From: Bacteroidaceae bacterium
Lineage (GTDB): Bacteria; Bacteroidota; Bacteroidia; Bacteroidales; Bacteroidaceae
Reading direction: 5' to 3'
Assembly (NCBI GenBank): GCA_016302965.1
Contig: JAEDMP010000081.1
Coordinates: 1-10,551 of the forward strand
Length of the DNA stretch: 10,551 bases
In this document: piece after piece, positions 6,227 to 10,551 of the stretch
How positions within the stretch are numbered: position 1 is the first letter of the stretch
How the letters are laid out: each line of letters begins with the position of its first letter
Program-made: the position numbers and the translations under genes
The notes under the pieces: generated by a model
Databases searched by the model: none
Seen by the model: only the letters and a program-made list of their open reading frames with translations
Told to the model about the DNA's origin: nothing

Positions 6227-7542
6227 TGTCCTACAAATATTTCCCCCATACAGAGGCGGACATACGTGAGATGTTGGGCAAAATCGGCGTGGAGCGTCTC
6301 GACGACCTCTACGCCGAGGTGCCCGAGAGCATCCGCTTCCAGGGCGACTACCAGTTGCCCTCGGCCATGAGCGAGATGGAGGTGCGCCAGCTCTTCGAGC
6401 GTCTGGGCAGCCAGAACCGCCAGCTCACCTGTTTTGCCGGTGCCGGAGTCTACGACCATTACACCCCCGCCGTCATCCCCAGCCTGCTGAGCCGTTCGGA
6501 GTTCCTCACCTCCTACACCCCCTATCAGGCTGAAATCTCACAGGGAACCCTCCATTATATCTTTGAGTTCCAGTCGATGATGGCCGAACTCACGGGCATG
6601 GACATTTCCAATGCCTCGCTCTACGACGGAGCCACTGCCACCGCTGAGGCCGCCATGATGTGTGTGGCCGCCGCCAAGAAGGCACGCAAGGTGCTCATCT
6701 CCGAAACCGTCGACCCCAAAGTGGCAGAGGTGGTGGCCACCTACGCCCACTTCCACGGCATCGAACTGGTGCCCGTGAAAGCCTTTGCCGGCCACACCTC
6801 GAGGGCCGACCTCGATGCCAAACTGGCTGAGGGAGGCGTGGCAGGTGTCATCATGCAGCAGCCCAACCGCTATGGCATCATCGAAGACCTGGAGGGCTAT
6901 GCCGACATCATCCACCAGGCCAAGGCCCTGTTTGTGCTCAACAGCATCATCGCCGACCTCGCCCTGCTGAAGACACCCGGCGAGTGGGGCGCCGACATCG
7001 CCGTGGGCGACTGCCAGAGCCTCGGCATCCCCATGTCGTTCGGCGGTCCCTATGTGGGCTACATGTGCTGCACAGAGAAACTCATCCGCAAGATGCCCGG
7101 ACGCATCGTGGGCATGACCCGGGACAGCCGCGGCCAGCGCGCCTTTGTGCTCACCCTGCAGGCACGCGAGCAGCACATCCGTCGCCAGAAGGCCACGTCG
7201 AACATCTGCTCCAACCAGTCGCTCATGGCGCTCTTCGTCACCATCTATCTCTCGGTGATGGGCCGTCAGGGACTCAAGGAGGCCGCCCGCCTCTCCTACG
7301 CCGGAGCCCATCTGCTGGCCGAACGGCTGGTGGCCACAGGCCGTTTCGAACTCGCCTTCCCCTCCACTTCGTTCTTCAATGAGTTCTGCGTGCGCTACAA
7401 AGGTGACCTCGACGCACTGCTCCAGCGCTGCCTCGACGCGGGCATCTTTGCCGGCGTGAAGATAGACGACGAGGTTCTCATGCTGGCCGTCACCGAGAAA
7501 CGCACCTGTGAGGAAATCGAGAAACTCGTTTCACTGGTGTAG
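6226..7542 (+). CDS. gcvPA: Glycine dehydrogenase (decarboxylating) subunit 1
   Basis: This is the N-terminal half of the P protein in its two-subunit form. With GcvPB it decarboxylates glycine and loads the aminomethyl group onto lipoyl-GcvH. The 438 residues match the separate GcvPA family. Motifs are CFAGAGVYDHYTPAVIP at 69-85, SEFLTSYTPYQAEISQGTLH at 91-110, SLYDGATATAEA at 131-142, MQQPNRYGIIED at 211-222, GADIAVGDCQSLGIPMSFGG at 256-275 and RQKATSNICSNQSL at 321-334. The subunit keeps the aminotransferase-like fold but lacks the PLP lysine, which is in GcvPB. The ATG is supported by an in-frame TAA 24 bases upstream, and the next in-frame Met is near residue 48. Forty-six bases separate it from gcvPB. 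Confidence 0.97.
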   Translation: MSYKYFPHTEADIREMLGKIGVERLDDLYAEVPESIRFQGDYQLPSAMSEMEVRQLFERLGSQNRQLTCFAGAGVYDHYTPAVIPSLLSRSEFLTSYTPYQAEISQGTLHYIFEFQSMMAELTGMDISNASLYDGATATAEAAMMCVAAAKKARKVLISETVDPKVAEVVATYAHFHGIELVPVKAFAGHTSRADLDAKLAEGGVAGVIMQQPNRYGIIEDLEGYADIIHQAKALFVLNSIIADLALLKTPGEWGADIAVGDCQSLGIPMSFGGPYVGYMCCTEKLIRKMPGRIVGMTRDSRGQRAFVLTLQAREQHIRRQKATSNICSNQSLMALFVTIYLSVMGRQGLKEAARLSYAGAHLLAERLVATGRFELAFPSTSFFNEFCVRYKGDLDALLQRCLDAGIFAGVKIDDEVLMLAVTEKRTCEEIEKLVSLV

Positions 7543-7588
7543 CGGGATGCCATCCTATTCCATGTTTCATCAATATTGACTATCCGAT

Positions 7589-9004
7589 ATGAACAATCAA
7601 TTATATGGCCATCTGATTTTTGAACTCTCCCATGAGGGTCGCTGCGCCTATTCGCTGCCCAAGAACCGTTTTGGCGATTACGAACTGCAGTCATATCTGC
7701 GCCGTGCCACCGACGCCCAGTTGCCCGAGTGCGACGAGCTGACCGTGGTGCGCCACTACACCAACCACAGTGCCAACAACTTCGGTGTGAACAACGGGTT
7801 CTATCCCCTGGGCAGTTGCACCATGAAGTATAACCCCTGCATCAACGAGGAGGTGGCTGCCATGCCCCAGTTTGCCAATCTCCATCCCCTGCAGCCTGCC
7901 GAAACCACCCGTGGTGCCCAGGCGCTGGTCACCCTGCTCAACCATTCCCTCTGCGAACTGACGGGACTCGCCACCTTCACCTTCAAACCCTTTGCCGGAG
8001 CCCATGGCGAGCTGACGGGACTGATGGTGATACGTGGCTACCACGAGAGCCGCGGCGACCTGAAGCGCACCAAGGTGATTGTGCCCGACAGTGCCCACGG
8101 CACCAATCCCGCCTCGGCCGCCGTCTGCGGACTTGAGGTGGTGGAGGTGAAGAGCCTCGAAGACGGCACCGTGGATGTGGAGCATCTGCGCACGCTGCTC
8201 GACGACACTGTGGCGGCGATGATGATGACCAACCCCAACACTCTCGGACTCTTCGAGAAGCATATTCCCGAGATTGCCGCGATGGTACACGACTGCGGAG
8301 CACTGCTCTATTACGACGGAGCCAACCTCAACCCCATGCTCGGTGCCTGCCGCCCCGGCGATATGGGCTTCGACGTGATGCACATCAATCTCCACAAGAC
8401 CTTCTCCACGCCCCATGGCGGCGGCGGTCCCGGTGCGGGGCCCGTCGGTGTGCGCAAGGGACTGGAGGATTTCCTGCCCTGTGTGAGCCCCTATCAGGGC
8501 AATTTCGCGGTGATGATGCGCGCCTATGCCTACATCCTCACCCTCGGACGCGAAAACCTGAAGATGGTAGGTCCGCTGGCCACCCTCAATGCCAACTATA
8601 TCAAGGAGAGCCTGAAAGACCTCTACCTGCTGCCCATCGACGGACTCTGCAAGCACGAGTTCGTGTTCGACGGACTGAAGGACAAGTCCACGGACGTCAC
8701 CACGATGGACGTGGCCAAGCGTCTGCTCGACTACGGCTACCATGCCCCCACCATCTATTTCCCCCTGCTCTTCCACGAGTCGCTCATGATCGAGCCCACC
8801 GAGAACGAGAGCAAGGACACCATCGACCGCTTTATCGAGGTGATGCGCCGCATCGCCCAGGAGGCCGCAGAGTGTCCCGAAGAAGTGAAGTCGGCACCCC
8901 ACCATACGCCCATCGGCCGTGTGGATGACGTGCTGGCCGCCAAGCACCCCGTGGTCACCTGGCGGCAGTTGCAGGCCGAAACCGCCCAAACCGAACAGCC
9001 ATGA
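7589..9004 (+). CDS. gcvPB: Glycine dehydrogenase (decarboxylating) subunit 2
   Basis: This is the C-terminal half of the P protein, carrying the pyridoxal phosphate. The 471 residues are near the length of separate GcvPB proteins. FYPLGSCTMKYNPCINEE is at 71-88. PDSAHGTNPASA follows at 166-177, and YYDGANLNPMLG at 241-252 has the Asp that should contact the PLP ring. HINLHKTFSTPHGGGGPGAG at 265-284 holds the Schiff-base Lys270. The C-terminus is a Glu/Gln-rich tail ending TAQTEQP. The stop codon overlaps the lpdA start as ATGA, so translation of the two is likely coupled. I see no sign of a broken fused gcvP: both subunits have proper starts, stops and family lengths. Confidence 0.97.
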   Translation: MNNQLYGHLIFELSHEGRCAYSLPKNRFGDYELQSYLRRATDAQLPECDELTVVRHYTNHSANNFGVNNGFYPLGSCTMKYNPCINEEVAAMPQFANLHPLQPAETTRGAQALVTLLNHSLCELTGLATFTFKPFAGAHGELTGLMVIRGYHESRGDLKRTKVIVPDSAHGTNPASAAVCGLEVVEVKSLEDGTVDVEHLRTLLDDTVAAMMMTNPNTLGLFEKHIPEIAAMVHDCGALLYYDGANLNPMLGACRPGDMGFDVMHINLHKTFSTPHGGGGPGAGPVGVRKGLEDFLPCVSPYQGNFAVMMRAYAYILTLGRENLKMVGPLATLNANYIKESLKDLYLLPIDGLCKHEFVFDGLKDKSTDVTTMDVAKRLLDYGYHAPTIYFPLLFHESLMIEPTENESKDTIDRFIEVMRRIAQEAAECPEEVKSAPHHTPIGRVDDVLAAKHPVVTWRQLQAETAQTEQP

Positions 9005-10338
9005 CCGAGACCGACATCATCATCATCGGTGCGGGGCCCGGAGGCTACCGCGCCGCTCACCATGCCGCCAAGGCCGGACGCCGGGTGGTGCTCATCGAGC
9101 GTGGCCAACTGGGAGGCACCTGCCTGCACGTAGGCTGCATCCCCACCAAGACGCTGGCCCGCCATGCCGAGGTGATGGAGACGCTGCGCCAGGCAGCGCT
9201 CTTCGGGGTGTCGGGCGTGGGCGAGCCCGCCGTCAACCTGCAACAGGTGATGGAGCGCAAGGAGCAGGTGGTGGCCCAGCTCACCGCCGGCATCCGCCAG
9301 TTGCTCTCCGTGCCAGAGGTGCGCATCATCGAGGGCGAAGCCCGCTTTGTGGCTCCCCATGTGGTGGCCGTCGGCGGCGAGGAGTTCTCGGCTCCAGCCA
9401 TCATCATCGCCACGGGGTCTGAGCCGCGTATGCTGACCTTGGAGGAGTGCGACCCGTCGTTGGTGGTCAGTTCCGACGAGATGCTCAGTCTGAGCCAGTT
9501 GCCGCGCCGCCTCTGTATCGTCGGAGCCGGAGTCATCGGCATGGAGTTCGCGAGCATTTTCAGCAGCTTCGGCAGTGAGGTCACGGTGGTGGAATATCTC
9601 AAGGAGTGTCTGCCCGTGCTCGACAGCGACATCGCCAAGCGGTTGCGCAAGACCTTGGAGAAGCGCGGCGTGCGCTTTGTGATGCAGGCTTCTGTGAAGG
9701 CCGTTCGTCAGGGCGGCGTGGAGTATGAGCGCAAGGGCAAGACCGAACGCGTTGGGGCCGACTGCGTGCTGATGGCGGTGGGTCGCAAGCCCCGTCTCGA
9801 TGGGCTTTGTCTCGAAGCCGCCGGGATAGACTATACGCCCAAGGGCATCGTGGTGGACGACCAGCTGCAGACCACGCAGGAGGGTGTCTATGCCATCGGC
9901 GATGTGAACGGCCGTCAGATGCTGGCCCATGCCGCCACCATGCAGGGCCTCCACGTGGTGAACCGTCTCCTGGGTCAGCCCGATGCCATCGACCTGAGGG
10001 TCATGCCCTCGGCCGTGTTCACGCTGCCCGAGGCGGCCAGTGTGGGGCTGAGCGAGGACGAGTGCAAGGCACAGGGTCTCAATTACATCTGCAGGAAAGC
10101 CTTCCACCGCGCCAACGGCAAGGCTATGGCCATGAACGAGACGGAGGGCATGGTGAAGCTGATGGCCGATGCCGCCACGGGTCTCATCCTCGGCTGCCAC
10201 GGTTATGGTGCCCACACGGCCGACATGGTGCAGGAGGTGGCCTCGCTCATCTGCCGCCACACCACGCTCTCCCAGTTGGCCGACATCACCCACATCCATC
10301 CCACGCTGGGCGAGATGGTGCAGGAGTTGGCCGGGTGA
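9001..10338 (+). CDS. lpdA: Dihydrolipoyl dehydrogenase (glycine cleavage L protein)
   Basis: This FAD enzyme reoxidises the dihydrolipoyl arm of GcvH with NAD+. At 445 residues it is a little shorter than E. coli Lpd (474), but all domains are present. The FAD motif GAGPGG is at 10-15, and the redox-active Cys pair in GGTCLHVGCIPTK is at Cys41 and Cys46. ATGSEPRML lies at 137-145. The NAD-binding GAGVIG is at 175-180, with Glu198 closing the second strand, which favours NAD over NADP. AIGDVNG at 298-304 is the second FAD contact, and HIHPTLGE at 431-438 carries the His433-Glu438 pair that completes the partner active site in the dimer. Many family members have Asn where His43 sits. Position at the end of the gcv operon suggests a system-specific E3, though it could also serve 2-oxoacid dehydrogenases. 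It starts within the gcvPB stop codon. Confidence 0.96.
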   Translation: MTETDIIIIGAGPGGYRAAHHAAKAGRRVVLIERGQLGGTCLHVGCIPTKTLARHAEVMETLRQAALFGVSGVGEPAVNLQQVMERKEQVVAQLTAGIRQLLSVPEVRIIEGEARFVAPHVVAVGGEEFSAPAIIIATGSEPRMLTLEECDPSLVVSSDEMLSLSQLPRRLCIVGAGVIGMEFASIFSSFGSEVTVVEYLKECLPVLDSDIAKRLRKTLEKRGVRFVMQASVKAVRQGGVEYERKGKTERVGADCVLMAVGRKPRLDGLCLEAAGIDYTPKGIVVDDQLQTTQEGVYAIGDVNGRQMLAHAATMQGLHVVNRLLGQPDAIDLRVMPSAVFTLPEAASVGLSEDECKAQGLNYICRKAFHRANGKAMAMNETEGMVKLMADAATGLILGCHGYGAHTADMVQEVASLICRHTTLSQLADITHIHPTLGEMVQELAG

Positions 10339-10364
10339 TTTGCAGGAGTCAAGCCATCAAAAAA

Positions 10365-10376
10365 AGAGAGAGAGAG
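10365..10376 (+). repeat. (AG)6 dinucleotide tract after lpdA
   Basis: A run of A (10359-10365) leads into six AG units, just after the lpdA stop and about 35 bases before the operon terminator. It lies outside any gene I can support, so slippage here would have no coding effect. Confidence 0.7.
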
Positions 10377-10411
10377 CGTTTTTGCGTAGAATACATTCCG
10401 CTCAACATCCC

Positions 10412-10454
10412 AAAAGAAAAGAGGGAAGCGTCAAGGCTTCTCCCTTTTCTTTTT
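10412..10454 (+). terminator. Terminator of the glycine cleavage operon
   Basis: The left arm AAAAGAAAAGAGGGAAGC (10412-10429) pairs with GCTTCTCCCTTTTCTTTT (10436-10453) around a 6-base loop. The stem has 18 positions with one A-C mismatch and one G-T wobble. The closing part forms the T-rich tail needed for intrinsic termination, and the A-rich left arm would also give termination on the opposite strand. Confidence 0.88.
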
Positions 10455-10551
10455 GACTTCGTCAATGCGCCACCCTTTTTATATACGCGTGTACGTGAGA
10501 CCTGATTTTCAAGTGTTTAACCTTGGCTTAGGATACTCTGAATATCGAAAA
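10455..10551. other. Non-coding end of the window, nothing recognised
   Basis: After the terminator there are 97 bases without a supported gene. I see no TAnnTTTG box on either strand, no tRNA-like fold and no ORF of useful length. It may be upstream DNA of a gene beyond the right edge. Confidence 0.4.

Noticed and set aside
7543..7588. GGAT-GCC-ATCC hairpin between gcvPA and gcvPB
   Set aside because: A 4-5 pair stem with no T tract is not enough for a terminator, and the two subunits must be made together.
8755..10299. A 514-codon open frame on the minus strand opposite lpdA and the end of gcvPB
   Set aside because: It spans two well-identified genes on the other strand and has His/Gly/Ala-rich low-complexity composition. 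The same applies to long minus-strand frames at 3610-4590, 4802-5731, 6538-7311 and 7691-8989.

Overview
The window looks like a chromosomal piece of a fairly GC-rich member of the Bacteroidales, probably Prevotellaceae-like. Three promoters match the Bacteroidota pattern (TTTG, a spacer of about 20 bases, then TAnnTTTG), start codons lack Shine-Dalgarno sequences, and the intergenic DNA is AT-rich beside GC-rich genes. The DXS variant AEGHA also fits my memory of this phylum. The genus is an inference.

Left part (1-2400, minus strand): dxs, the first enzyme of the non-mevalonate isoprenoid pathway, is followed after 27 bases by the start of trkA, the NAD-binding regulatory subunit of Trk potassium uptake, which runs off the window edge. 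dxs has no usable ATG. Its reading frame opens at a TTG that overlaps the stop codon of a seven-codon upstream ORF.

Middle (2400-3530): a divergent promoter pair separates dxs from a plus-strand ketopantoate-reductase-like gene. This gene has a long leader carrying a three-copy direct repeat and ends in a strong hairpin terminator.

Right part (3521-10454, plus strand): one six-gene operon encodes a whole glycine cleavage system. The order is lplA (lipoate ligase), gcvT, gcvH, gcvPA, gcvPB and lpdA. LplA attaches lipoate to Lys64 of GcvH. The two-subunit decarboxylase GcvPA/GcvPB loads the aminomethyl group of glycine onto the lipoyl arm and releases CO2. GcvT passes the one-carbon unit to tetrahydrofolate and releases ammonia. 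LpdA reoxidises the dihydrolipoyl arm with NAD+. The operon has its own promoter and a long terminator, and no room for a glycine riboswitch. A 14-base tandem repeat fills the gcvH-gcvPA junction.

No RNA genes, CRISPR array, insertion sequence, phage gene or defence gene was seen. I found no clearly new multigene system. The items most worth checking are small: the dxs start, the two leader repeat arrays and the split gcvP.
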